64,000 nt of DNA from Atrichornis clamosus (Eukaryota > Chordata > Aves > Passeriformes > Menuridae), in the NCBI GenBank assembly GCA_013400975.1, contig WBMZ01004660.1:1-64000 (forward strand), in the 5' to 3' direction. The notes below the pieces were generated by a model. That model was not told the DNA's origin, did no database searches, and saw only the letters and a program-made list of their open reading frames with translations. The position numbers were made by a program, and so were the translations under genes. Below are positions 1 to 12,700 of this stretch, one piece after another (the first letter of the stretch is position 1; each line of letters begins with the position of its first letter).

Positions 1-3000
1 CCAGGCTCATCCCACGGCCAGCCGCGGGGCAGCCCCGGGGCGCCGGGAGTGACTCACGGGGAGCAGAGCAGAGCCTGCCTGGAGCAGCACGGCCCTTCCA
101 CACCAGGGCAGGGCTCCCTCTCACCCTGAGACATCCCCAGGGAACCCACGGTGAAATGAAGCCGTGAAGAAACAGCTTAGCTGGTCTGGGTCTCTGCCTC
201 TTCACTGGCCGGGGGTGGATGGACACTGGTGGTCACCGGGTCTGCACTGGCCAAGCACAGCTCCCGCAGAAGAGCAAATCCTGATGTTTATTTTTACAGG
301 GAATAATGGCACTTACCTACCAGGTGTGAAGATCTAGAAAATACTCTTGGTTAAATTTCTTTGTGTGAAAATTGTGACATCCATTCTTCATTTCTGAGAA
401 CTGGAAATTGTAGCTTTTATTCTGTGAAGATTCTTGTGAAATACAGTCATGCGTTGATGTAATTTCTGCATGTTTTCATAGACTTTTCAGTTTTTCATGT
501 CTTAGACTACTCTTATACCTACGGTTTGGCCTTCACTCCAGCAACACTTCCTCTGGAAAATATTCAGAAATGCTCAGAACTAATAGAATTCTTTTGCTTA
601 TTTTTATACCTTAAGCAATTATTTCTGTCACAGCTGTTCTTGATTTAGGTGAGGGAATGGTGCAAAACAATGGCTACAAAATACCACAAGTCCTCACTAA
701 GTACATGGAGCTTTTCTCACTTTGATTCTCTTTATCCTGCATATGTGGTTTTGCAGCATTTTGAATGCTCTGAGGTCTCTCCGTTTAGAAATCCCCCTTT
801 GCCCTTTGGGAACATCCTGTGCATGCTGTCCTGGGCAGCTCCTTTGGGAGCGAGTTCCTGGTGGAGGTAGGGCTCTGCTGGTGGAAATCACACAGGGAGA
901 GGCGTTCATGTGCCAGCACAGGCTGTGCCCTCCGTGGTGTTTAGCTGGGGCGTCGGTCCCCAGGAGGGCTGAAGGCACCTTTGCCACCGTGCAGAGCCCC
1001 GAGGTGTGAGAGCAGGAGGGATTTACAGCATCCCTGCCTTCAGCCCCTCCTGCTCACCCGAGCTCCCTGCAGTCTTTGCCTGGTGTGCCTGCACCGAGGG
1101 AGCCCTGCCCTGCACGTTTTACATTCCAAATGTAGCCTAAACAAACTTCTTCTTAGTTGTGAGATTTCAGCTCTTTCCATTTGCAGTTTACAATTTCTTC
1201 ATAGAGAGGTTTCTTTTACCTTATATTTTATTCAATCTTTTCTTGACAGCTTTAGGTAAATACTGTGTTTGCTTATGCATCATTTACTGCTGTTCTTTCG
1301 TTTTTGGCACACTAGTCCAAAGCATGTGACGTGTGACATTATTCCTCATTTTTCACTGACTGGGTGCTCTCATGTTCATGAGTTACATTTGTTTCACCTG
1401 AGACAAAAATCCTTTGCCCTCAGCATATGTTATCACCCTGATTATTACAGAGAGGAGCTTGCTTTTACTATATAAACCATATTCTGCTGTGATGGCTGAG
1501 ACAAAACAAAATTCACAAGAGTGTTTATAAATATTTATTCCCACCTTTTCCCAAGTTTTATGTACCCTGTGCTCTGAAACACTCCAGGAACACCCTGCTG
1601 TATCTTGGATAACTTAATGTCAGATATCTCAGATAATCTTCTCAATTGATCTGGGGTGGTAGTAATAAAGAAAAGGTATTCTATCTTTTATCTTACAGGT
1701 GCCTTTTTTATACTGTGTCTGATGCAGATATTGGTTTCTTAAGAAGCCATTAAAGCTGCTGGGATGATAAATGAAAATGTACTGTGTCTTTTATAAGGCG
1801 GCTGGGCAGAATGAGATTAACATTTGAAGTGTGTGTGAGACAAGACTGAAATGTGGTTATTGGGGTTTTCTTCTGCTGAGCTTGTATTCCGTGGAAAATC
1901 CTTGCTGGTGTTAGATGGGCATTGGAACATTCCATAACCACGGTGACTTGGCTGCACCTGCCCCTGGCTGGGGTGTTTCGAGCTGGGAACACTCAGGGCT
2001 TTGACAGGTAACAAAATCAGTGCTGTGCAGTCATCTTGAGGGCCCTTATGAGGAGATTAAAGGATGAGATTTCTCAGATGATTGTGCTAAGAGTGATTGA
2101 AACAAAATAGTTCTTGATTATCTTTCATATGATTTAATGAAGATTAGAGGGAATAATCCGAATTTTTTTAGGATTTAAAAATTAACCATTCTGCTTGCAG
2201 CATGTTAGATTAGAAATTTGAATCAGCTGCTATCTGTGAAGACGTTCACTGCTTTAAGATGCATTCAGAGTTCCCACCTTTAGTTAAAGACACTGACAAG
2301 TGATACTTCCTTTTTAATTTTCTTCTCATCTTGTGGTGCAGAAGCACAATAAGGTTTTCCAACTAATAATAATTAATTTTCTGTATCAGCCTTAATAAAA
2401 AAAGAATGTATCTGAAGTTCTTTTGTTTGAGCTGAGATACACGAAAGCTCAGAGCACAGTGAAGGGGAATATAGATCTGGGGGTACGTGGCATTTCTGTG
2501 CTGTTGGTAAGGCTCAGGAGCAGGGGTTGGTTGGTCAGTGGTGTTTTCCTCTTCACTGAGCTCAAACTCCGAAGATTTAGAAGTTCTGAACTTTCAAGAG
2601 TTCTGAAGAAGTTCTTTCTGAAGTTCCAAGGTTTACCTTGCAGGACCACTTTAAATTGAAAGAGTTTGGATAATTAAGGGAATTAAATAAAGAAGCACCT
2701 GAAGCGGTGACACCACTGGCTTTCCATGCCCGGGTTTTGCTAGAAGAAAGTTAATGAATGTGTTTCTGACAGCTGAAAAAGCCCCACACAGAAAATGTCA
2801 GTCCCAGCCTGTGCTTTGGTTCCAGCTGGAGCTGGCTCTGCCTTTGGTTCAGCTCTGGGCCTGTGTCTGTGCCGCCGTGGCAAACTGCTGAACCCCCTGC
2901 TGGGAAATCACGGCTGTCTGGGGCTCATCGGGCAATCTCTGGGAATAATGTAAAAATCGGGTGTCCAAAGGAGCCCCTGCCACGCTCCCCTTGAACCACT

Positions 3001-5534
3001 AACAGCCTCCCGAGTGACAGCCCCGGCAAGATAAAAGATGGAAGCGAATGGAGCTCGTACACTTTTGGAAATACAGTGACAGTTATCCTTTGTTTTGAAA
3101 GGCTAATCTTTTCCTCTTGCCAGAAAAAGCCTTTCCTTGCTGTAACCCGTGTGGAACTGGGAAGGGCACTGGTCAGCAAACAGGGCACGGGGGACAAGCT
3201 GAGCTGCCAGACCCTGAGGATGGCGAGGAGGGCAGAGATGCCCTGGGGGTCCTTGGGAGCTGAGTGCCCAGGAGTACCGAAAACATTTCTAAGTTTGCAA
3301 ACATTGTGCATTGGAGGTTTCACTACATTTGCTTCATATTCAGCATGCCACGTCTGAAACTCGTCTGTGAGTGCTCTGCCTGAGAGCGCTTCTGCCACGC
3401 TGTGTGTTGGTCCCAGATGTTCTCACTTGGGCTCTTTGCTGGTTCACAGTGAAGAGAAGCAGGACAAGAATGTTTGAAATGCTACAGCAGCTTCTAACAC
3501 AGCTCGTACTTCCACCATTTGTTTCCAGGTGCTATTTAAGATGATGCAATTTAACATGCTATAATTATTCTCTGCCAAAACAAAGATTATCAATTCTGGA
3601 TTTTGTATTTTCTGAAGAAGAGTGTTCTATGGTTACCTGACAAAGCAAACTCAGTGAAGATTTCAGTTTTCTAGAGCTGCAGCCATTTACAGTACAAGTC
3701 CCACCTGCTTTCCATTAGAACTTGAATTCATAAATTATTTACATGCTTTTGGAAAAAATCTAGTCTGTCTTATAAATTCTTTCCTCCCTTTACTGTACCA
3801 TAGTACATAATGTGTTTAATGAGGGCTGGGTCTGTATCAGTCAGCTGCCGTTCTTACCAGGAATTTTTATTTCGTTTATTCCACTGCCCATGTGAGCTGC
3901 AGAAATGAAATCTTATAACTGAGCGTGAGCTGATCACACCCGAGGGAACAGTGACATGTCATTGTCTGAGAGCAAATGGAAGGTATTTGAGACTGTCTGA
4001 GGACCATGCCTGGGATTCACTGGATGCTCTGGAACACGGAGCAATGCGAGTGCCAGTTACGGGAGGGCCGCGGGTGGTAACCCCCCAGGTCACTTAACAC
4101 CAGGAGACGAGGCAGCCCCCGGCCATCGGTGGCTTCAAAGCTTGTCTGGGGTGAAGTCCTTTAAAGGCGTGGCTTCAGAGCAAGCCCAAAATGTGAGAAC
4201 TTGGTCTCTGAATTAAATTCTACTAAATGTTCAAGCAGGGAGGGTGGTCTGGGACAGGAGGCGTGTCCTGCAGCTCCCCAGCTGAAAGAAGTCCAAGGAG
4301 TCAAATAATACAAACTGAGGAATTTGCTCTCATGTATTTGAAGTCCTCATCATAGAGGTGGAACAGTGAGAAACTGAAGGAGCTGTTACTCTCTTGGAGC
4401 TTCAAGCTGAGTTCCTGGTGTCCTCTCCAGTAATTTTTGGAAGATTTAGGATGGAAATAGGTCCAGTAGAACATGTGATAAGTTGTATCTGGATCTAACA
4501 GTTGAGAAGCTGTTTAGGATTTTCTGTATATAAACTGAGAGAAAACAAGCTACAGTCTTGTGTTGCTCATGATCAAGTTTGAGGAATATAAAGAAATACT
4601 AAACTTCATAATCTATCCACATTTCTGTCATTCCTAACAAGCCCACTCTTCTAAATTAAAGGTGCTGTGTATGTAATTTGAATATATCTTATTATAATAG
4701 AATCTTCTCTTTCCTCTTCTTAGGTTTAGCAACTGTAATTTAGATTTCATATTTCCATCTGAAGTTAATTGTTATTCCTCCTAGTTCAGGAGAAGCTGCC
4801 AGTGGTACTTAATGAAGAGAACTATAGGTAAATTATGCTTCATGTCAGTTAATTTAAATTTTGTGCTGGTGTTCAGAAGAGATCCATCTCATCCCATAAA
4901 CATTATTAGCATTGCAGCATTATTTATTTGGGGAAATTACTGTGTATATTAGATAAGGTTTTTGGAGTGAAGATTTCTTCTGGCCAAACCCCACAGTGCT
5001 CTGCTTTGCTCTTACTATTTTAAAATTGTGTACTTTTGGCAGCTGTTTAAATACATGTTCCCAACATAATAATTTTCCATACACACTTTTCCCCAGAATG
5101 ACAGGGATTGGGCATGAAAAGTGTTATTTTAGGACATGGTGGGGGAAGGAAAGCAATACTGACTGTATTACACAGAGGTTAAGCAGAGTACTAGTGCAGT
5201 ACAATGCACACAAAACAGCTCCAGCTGTGATGGCCAGTGCTGGCACCCCCACTGCATCCCAGACCCCTCTGGAAGCGAGCAGGGCGGGGTTTGCTCTGCC
5301 AACACAAGGAGAATAAAAGCTGTCAGGCATCCAGAGCACTCAGCAAGCTCCTCCTGGAGAGCACAGAGCGCTGCTGCCTCCCAGCAGCACATCCCGGGTC
5401 ACCTCCGGCAGGTGTTGGAGCTCAGGTGTTGGCTCCGGGTGGGCGGGAGCACAGAGCAGCCCCCGGGGGTGGAGGCAGGAGGGATGGAAAGCAGGAGCTC
5501 AGCATGGTCTGCACGGTTTAAAGGAATGTTGTAA
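1..5534. other. Intergenic, no gene recognised
   Basis: No coding region is supported here. Open frames are short, overlap on both strands and match no family I know. The first 100 bases are CpG-rich and could be the edge of a CpG island of a gene to the left. Bases 2570-2630 hold a cluster of GAAGTTC/TTCTGAA words. Bases about 3480-3830 and 4180-4980 are AT-rich and free of recognisable repeats, so they are possible regulatory sequence, without proof. Confidence 0.6.
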
Positions 5535-5539
5535 GTCAC

Positions 5540-5917
5540 ATGAGGAGCTGGGGAAGGGGCTCAGCCTGGAGCAAAGGAGGCTCAGGGGGCCCTTCTGGCT
5601 CTGCACAAGTCCCTGACAGGAGGGGGCAGCCAGGGGGGATTTGGGATCTGCTCCCAGGGAACAGGGACAGGAGGAGAGGGAACGGCCTCAGGCTGTGCCA
5701 GGGGAGGGGCAGGTTGGACATCAGGAGGAATTTCCTCATGGAAAGGGTGGTCAGGCCTTGGAACGGCCCAGGGAGGTTTGGAGTCCCCGTCCCTGGATGG
5801 CCTGGACGTGGCACTCAGAGCTCTGGGCTGGGGCAGGTGGGGATGGGCACAGCCTGGACTCCATGGGCTGGGAGGGCTTTTCCAACCTCAGTGATTCTGG
5901 GATTCTGCGATAATCTC
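5540..5917 (+). mobile_element. CR1 LINE 3' fragment
   Basis: This is the 3' end of an avian CR1 non-LTR retrotransposon in + orientation, 5'-truncated as usual. Recognisable CR1 text includes the segment around 5713-5760 (TTGGACATCAGGAGGAATTT, then a GGGTGGTCAGGC stretch), and the TTTTCCAACCTCAGTGATTC end followed by a GATTCTG-type terminal repeat at about 5890-5908. The open frames across it are not genes; they lie in the untranslated tail and the end of ORF2. Confidence 0.85.
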
Positions 5918-8900
5918 TGTTGACAGGAGAGTAAATAATAAGTAAGCCCCAAATAATGAGATCTTCTGGATATTATTTCTCTGATCTGACTTGTACCAGT
6001 TCCTCCAAGTCAGTTTTGTGTCAATTTTAGTGGAAGATCCAAGCATTGATCCTTTTTATTGTCACAATGGCTTCATATGGCAAGAGTGTGGAAATCTGTC
6101 TGAACTGTTGAGCATCAGAGTTCAGACACCTGAGGGCAGGTACTGTTCACTATTGGGGTGGAATGCAAAGATTTGAGAAAAATCTATGTCAGGCTTCAGA
6201 AGCAATTTGAAGTCTTAAACCAAAGAGCAATATTTGATGTGCTGCAGAAAGTCACACTTCCTCCCCATGCCCTTCCTTCGTTTTCAGATTACCTCTCACT
6301 GGAGCAGGGCAGGCAGTTTACCCTCGAGGTGACAAGGTCAGGTTATTATGTCTCCAGAAAGGCCAAATATAGAATTTTTCTCGTTCAGAGAACTCCATCA
6401 GGAGCTTTTTTCCTTTTGATATTCAGTTATATTACAGTTTTCTGCAGCATTCTGTTTCCATTCCTTCCATGCCTCCAGTCCTTTTGGGCACTGCAGAGGA
6501 ATTGTTCTGTCCCAGCTGCTGTGTTTTGGTGGTGCTGATTATTTGGTTTGTTGGGCATTTGTGCTGAAGGTACCACAGCAGCTTGTTCAGAATTGCCCCA
6601 CATATTACAGTACAATAAACAATAAACCCCTTTTCTCAATATCTGATAGCAAAACTTGTTGCCACTCTTTGCCACTCTTTGCCACGTGAAAACCAGATAA
6701 AAGGACACGGGATCATTCTGGAGATGGATATTCCTGTGGCATTTTGTGGTTACGGGGAGAACGACCCAGGCTGTAAATTTTGGCTGCTACACACTGTGTG
6801 TTCTCCCTGCCACGAGGACAGGATTCAGCTGCAGTTATCAGCCCCCTGCTTTTCCCACTCTGGTGTCAGGGATATTTGGAACAGTGTATTTGTGTCACTG
6901 GAAGTAGGTGCCCCAGATATAAATCCCCCCTGCCCTGCGCCATGGCTGGGTTCATGTCCTGAGGGTTATTCTGCAAATAGTGCTTGGGTTGGACTCCAGG
7001 TGGGGACCCCCACAAAGGGCCCCTGCCCCATTGCTGGGCTGTGTCACCTGCTGGCCGCTTTGTCCCTGCTTACACTGGCACCTGGCACCACCCCCTGTGA
7101 CTGCACACCCACCTGAAGTTACACATCTTTAACAGTGTTTGTGACGTCCCTGCACAGGGAACAGGCAGCAGGACTCCTGTGGGGTTCTATGGGACAATGT
7201 ATTACATTTGTCATGCATGTGGATCTGTGTGTGTGCAAAATTAATAACAACCTGGTCAGGCAGATGGGAACATTTTCTGAAGATGTAATGTTCCTTTCTT
7301 CCCAATATGTGTGGATTTTCCCTTCTCATTGTGTATTTATTTGAAGCCTCACAGACCTGAAATTAAATGCTGGATCACTTGTCTGTTGTGGTCACATATT
7401 GCTTGATCTTTCAGACAGGAAACAGAATTCCTAAGGGCAGACTGGTTTGGGAGTTACTGGGTAGTGGACTGTGCCAGCTAAATGAAATTCTGGTGTAAAG
7501 TGAAGGTGGGATCAGGCTGCAGGTTCTGTGGGAAGGATGTGTAAACTCAGCTCCTGAGGAGAACCAAGGAAACTTTGAAGAGCTGAAAGAAACCGGAAGA
7601 GAAATAGCTGAGTCACCCAGTTTTCCAAAATACAGCTGAAACTGTACCATCTGCTGTGCGTGTATCCCAAATCAAGTTCCAGTTAGTTCTGGGGAGTCAG
7701 ATTCAGGAGCAGCACAAGGTGGGCACGTGTTCATCGAAGTTGACAGCCTCACATTCTTTCCCACACAGCTGACTGTAATCCAGCCACTCAAGTGACTGTA
7801 GATGTTTTGCGGAATTGGTAGCAGAGCGATAAATCTGGATTAAGAGCCCCGGGCTTGCTTGTACAAATGTGGTTTATGGCAGAGGTGAAATGGCTCTGCC
7901 AGTGCCTTTGTGAGAGAATCCTTTCAGGGCTCATCAAAGGCAGCTGCATTCCTGGTCGGAGTTGTTTGTGATGTCACGTGCTGCAGGAACACAGAGACCG
8001 AGTGCCGTAGCTCTCACCAACCCTCAGGTGTATCCGTCCACTGTCCCCGTGGCTGTGGCACACCTGGCTGGCTCCACACAGCCGTGTGCCACCCTGCCTT
8101 GGCCCGTGGCCACTGCCCAGGGCCACCAGGGCTGTTGAAGAGCTGTCCTTGCGCAGCGTTCCCCTGGCTCTGCGTGTTCCGTGCCTGCTGCCAGAGCCGT
8201 GGCACAGCCTGGCTGCATCCCAGGAGCTGCAGGACAGGGGGACCCGCAGCACAACTCCTGTCCCGGCAGTTTACAGGAGAGCAAAGCTCAACATCCAGGC
8301 CCCTGCTGTGCTTAGTCCCTACTGCCGTAACTAAGACCTCGAGAAGGCAGAGTTGAGGTTTTTTATGTCGATGTTCTGGCATCACAAGTAAACTGGCAAT
8401 TACACCAGCCTGCTCTGCAGGCCCAGGGCACAGCTCTGCACTCTGGAAATTTTCCTGTTATTTTGTCAGCCGATAAGATAACTTTAACCTAAACAAACAG
8501 AACAACTCAGATGAAGCCTTCCTCCTTAAAGTACATATATTGATTATGTTATCTATAATAATAAAATAAATAAATAAATTACACCTCTTCAAATAGAACC
8601 AAGGGGCAAATCTCACTAGTCAGATAAAAGGAAGCAAGTCAGAACTGACATAAAAAATACGAAAGAAAAAGCAGAACTGAATAAAGGGTCTGATTTCCCC
8701 CCAAAACATTCTGCAGTACATTTGCTAATGCAGAATTGCCCAACACTGAGCTCAAGGGGCTGCTGCTGTTACTCCCTTGCTCACACCTGCTGTACAGTGT
8801 GTGAAAACACCAAAATGCAGCGTTGGAGCAGAGCTCCCAGGCAGTTTTCACTGGGTGCCTTGTTGGGGCTGGTGTCTGACAACACAAACACAAGTCACAA

Positions 8901-9610
8901 AATAGGATTCTTTTGCACTTGTGTCTGAATGAATGCAGGTGTTTGGCAGCAGGAGCACCACAAACCCCAAACATACCGTCCCAACAGAGCAGCTTTTGTT
9001 GAGCAATAAGGAAACCTTATTCCCTCGCCGTGCAGCAGGGAGCAGCTGCAGCTGGTGCTGGAGCACTGCTGCCCAGGACATCAGGGAGCACAGGGAGGCA
9101 AATGTTTGCCCTTCCTGTGGCCAAGCCTGGGCAGCTCTGCTCTGTGCTCGTGCAGAGCTGGAGCTCTGAGGGTTCTCCATGGATGAGGGGGGAACTGTTG
9201 GGTCCATACAGCACTGGTACCCTCATTTGACTGCTCTCCTCAGGAGCCAGAACGGTGCCTCAGCAGCCACAGTGTCCTGCTGAAAGGTCTCCTGGAGCAC
9301 TTCCCACTGCCAGCATTTTCATCAGGTTTGCACGGAAATACCAGCTCGCTGTGGTATTTTTGTGCTTTTAATATTCGAAACTCAAGTTTTTGTCAGTCTT
9401 CTTCCCTGTGAGGTGGGTGAGGTCCCTGAGAGCTCTCTCAGGGCTGGATTGGCTTTATCTCCTGACCAGGGGTGTAACTGGTGGCCAGCAGTGGCCCACA
9501 CAGCCGTTCATGTGCTGGACAGAGCAGTGAGAGACTGGGAAACGTTCCCAAGTGGAAGGAGAGCTGTGGCTGGGTGTCCTGTGCTGAGCTGCAGCGGCCA
9601 GTGAAGCCCA
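5918..9610. other. Intergenic, no gene recognised
   Basis: No exon chain or known protein is seen. A 12-bp word (GCCACTCTTTGC) is repeated twice at about 6659-6682. A GC-richer patch at 7950-8340 is open in several frames on both strands, which reflects base composition. A CACGTG E-box lies at 7975-7980. A short AAAT-type microsatellite is at 8555-8579. Confidence 0.55.
8555..8579. repeat. AAAT-type microsatellite
   Basis: An imperfect A/T tetranucleotide run (AATAATAAAATAAATAAATA) is read directly from the sequence. It is short and probably of no function. Confidence 0.8.
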
Positions 9611-9736
9611 CGGGGCAGTGCCTCTGCACATCTGTCCTGACGGGCTGGGGCGGGGCAGTGCCCCTGCACATCTGTCCTGACGGGCTGGGGCAGGGCAGTG
9701 CCCCTGCACATCTGTCCTGACGGGCTGGGGCGGGGC
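9611..9736. repeat. 40-bp minisatellite, about 3.1 copies
   Basis: Three consecutive 40-bp units start at 9611, 9651 and 9691, with a 6-base partial fourth unit. Each carries GTGCCCCTGCACATCTGTCC and CGGGCTGGGG. Unit 1 differs from unit 2 by one base in the CCTCTGCA/CCCCTGCA word, and unit 3 begins CAGGGC instead of CGGGGC. The near-identity of the units points to recent expansion. Minus-strand open frames across it encode a repeated RQDRCAGAL-like peptide, an artefact of the repeat. Confidence 0.95.
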
Positions 9737-12700
9737 TTTGTAGCAAAGTTTCGTCTGGGATGGAGATGTTCACAGCTCCAACATGCAATATGCGTTTCCT
9801 TGCCCTGAACAATCCCCAAACACACATTTTACCCCTCTCAAAGAAAACATTGATAGCTTTTTACTGTGTGCAGCTGACAGGAATATACTTCAATGAAATG
9901 TTATATCACAACTTACAAATTTCACTGAGTCTATTAAATAACCCCAAGAACTTTGCTGCTAATTCAATATTACTATTTCACTCTGCTCTAACTGATATAT
10001 TTGTCTTTAACAGTGGTCAGTTTGAATCTCACTGACATTATTGTTTGTCAGGAACTAATTCCGATGATCTTAGAATTCATCTGTTCTTGGTGGTTTGGTC
10101 TCAGTGAACACCATCAGAGTAGGAAAAAGGTTTGATCCCTGCAGTCTCCTTACACAAGGACACACATCAGTGTTACAGGCATCTCAGCAAATGTGTGATG
10201 CAGGTCACATTCTGTGATGCCTGAACTGGTAAAACAGGTGTTTTCTTACACCTGATGATACATGAAAATTGAAAAGAAAGCAGGTGGATGAGGTATAAAA
10301 TAGAATCAGCACGTTATGTAGATGCAACCCTTCTACAGAAGTGTGAGTTTAGATAAATCCTTCATAACTAAAGTGAGCAGTGGACTGAGAGGTTCTGTGA
10401 GGTGAGTGAACCTTGTGGGGTTTATAGTTCTGAGTGTTCAGGGTTGGCATAACCTGCCAAGGTCAGTGGTAAAACTCCTTTGGAGCCAGAAGGGGTGGGA
10501 GAATGAACCATGACCCAAATGCTTCAAAAATCCTGTGGGTTGCAGGATTTCGTCTTAGTCCTCCCACTCGTTCAGTTTCGAAAGTTTTATTACTCTTTTT
10601 TGAAACAGCAGTTGTTGGTCTGGTAGAACCAATATTCCCACGAAATCCAGCCCTGAGGCACGACTGTGGGAAGGTACAGTGACTGACCCCTAAGGAAAAA
10701 GTCTTCCCCGGATTCTCATTTTGAAATATCTTGTTCCATCAGAAAGTGTATTTTGGTCATTTTAAGAACCAACCTACTAATAGGCATTTTGAGTCAAATT
10801 CAGCCCAGGAGTGAGATTTTCTAACTCAATATGGGTCACTACTCATGCTCGTTCTGCTCTGGAAGGCAGAAGCCTGTCTGGATTCTGAACTTTGCTTGGT
10901 GACTTGCTGATTCATGTGTATGTCAGCATAAGAGACTCTTCCATTGTCTTTCGCCTTTTTTCTGCTGGAAAGACAGTTATATTTAAAAAATGGATATGAA
11001 CACCACTCTGTTAGTTTTGAGGGGTTTTTAAATAAGCAATCCATTTTTTCAGCTAGTGTGGGACAGTCATATTTACTCAGTTTGGGCAGTTTAGTTAATA
11101 ATAGGGTTTTGTTTTTCAAAGGAAAAATAGGGTTTAATACATTGGAGTGAATTTCCATAAAGTCAGAAGCCCAAGGCAGCACAGAAATATGCTGCATTTT
11201 CATGTGCTCACCACATTTCCATGCACAAATCAAATTAATTGTGTGCGTGTTTTTGCTTGGGGCCTTGTGCTTCTGTTTTAAAAGGAGGGAGTCTTTTATT
11301 TTGTTTTATGTTAAAGCAGCCTTTCTGAGGAATTCCTGCAGAGCAGTTTGGCTCTGCAGCTCTTGGTTGCTGTGGGGCAGTAGTGGAGACAGTGGGAAAG
11401 TCAGGAATGAGCCTGTATTTATTTTCTGGGACTGTAGCAAAGCCCAAAGGTGCAATAGAGACTTGGTTCCACAAACCCACAGTGCCTTAATAGCCAGGCT
11501 GAGCTCAGGCTGCCAAAAATCTCACCGGGTCAGCTTGCACCCCTACTCAGAAAAACCAGGAGAGAAAAGTGCAGTGAGGGCAGATGAGAGGCATGGAAAC
11601 GGGGATGCTTTTCCTGAGGCCAAGCCCATTATCTGGGAATGTAACCAGACGTTCCCAACACCTTGCGGGGTCCCAGGGATTTCCACTCCGGTGTTGGAGG
11701 GCAGTCAGTCTCAGAACCAGCAGAGGTGTTTGTGGTTTCTTGGCTTGTCTTAAAATACAGGCAGAGTCCGTCCTAACTCGTGCCTGGAAGTACAGCCTGG
11801 AAAGCTGATCTGATCCAGCCTGTTCAGGGCTGAGCCACTTCACTGTGCACGTGTAGAAATGGGAGTGTAAGATTTGACACCCTGGCTGGGACTGAGTTCA
11901 GCACAGAGTACAGCAGGGAATGAAGGACAGGCCCGGGGGGGTCTGGAATTGCAGTTGGAGTGGTGATACTTCAGCCATGTGAGAGGAATCCAAAAGGGCT
12001 CTGTGAGACAGAGGGAACGTGAGCTGAAGACAGGTGAGTGCCTTACCTGGGGGAAAAGGCTGGGGGTCCACCTTAACCCTGGGCTGTCGCAGACTCTCAT
12101 TTGGGGATCGGAGTTAGGCCCCTTCTCTTTGCTCTCAGCCCTGACCTCGGGCGCGCGGTGCCCCAGGGAACCGCAGCGTTCAGCAGGCTCGGGCTTCCTT
12201 GTGCTCCCCCTCAGCTGAATCAGAGCTCACACGCCACGTATCCACACTTTGGCCTTTCCTGCTGCCCTTGACCAGCTTGGAATGGCCCTGGTGGTGCTTG
12301 GCTGGGCAGTAGCAGGAGTCTGGAGGAGAAAGAGGTTAGTGTGAACTGCAGGTGCCATTATTCCTGACAGCACGTGCCCCCGAGAAGCGCTGCCGTGGCC
12401 AAACTGACCACGGGCTATGCCAGGCTTTAATCCCCCCGGCTGTTCCCAGTGCTGGCACACAAAGGTGGCTCCTGTGTGGGCCATGGATTCCCAATTTATG
12501 CCGTGCCCTGCAGCTGGTGAGTGGCTGAGCACTGCCTCCTGCAAGGCAGGGCCATCCCCGCAGGGCTGCTCCGAGCTCCATCCCAAAGCGGAACTTGGCA
12601 GGCACTTTTATGGGCTGACAGAGGAAGGTAGAGTCCCATAAAGTGGTGCTGATACGTGGGTTGTGTTTCAGCAGGAGAGAGACGTTCTGTTCCCAGGCTT

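Noticed and set aside
5540..5923. Open frames of about 90-127 codons at 5.5-5.9 kb
   Set aside because: They lie within a CR1 retrotransposon tail, not a host gene.
6158..6538. 126-codon + frame at 6.2 kb
   Set aside because: No recognisable homology, no exon chain, and overlapped by open frames on the other strand.
9438..9827. Minus-strand frames with repeated QDRCAGAL-type peptide
   Set aside because: Direct product of the 40-bp minisatellite.
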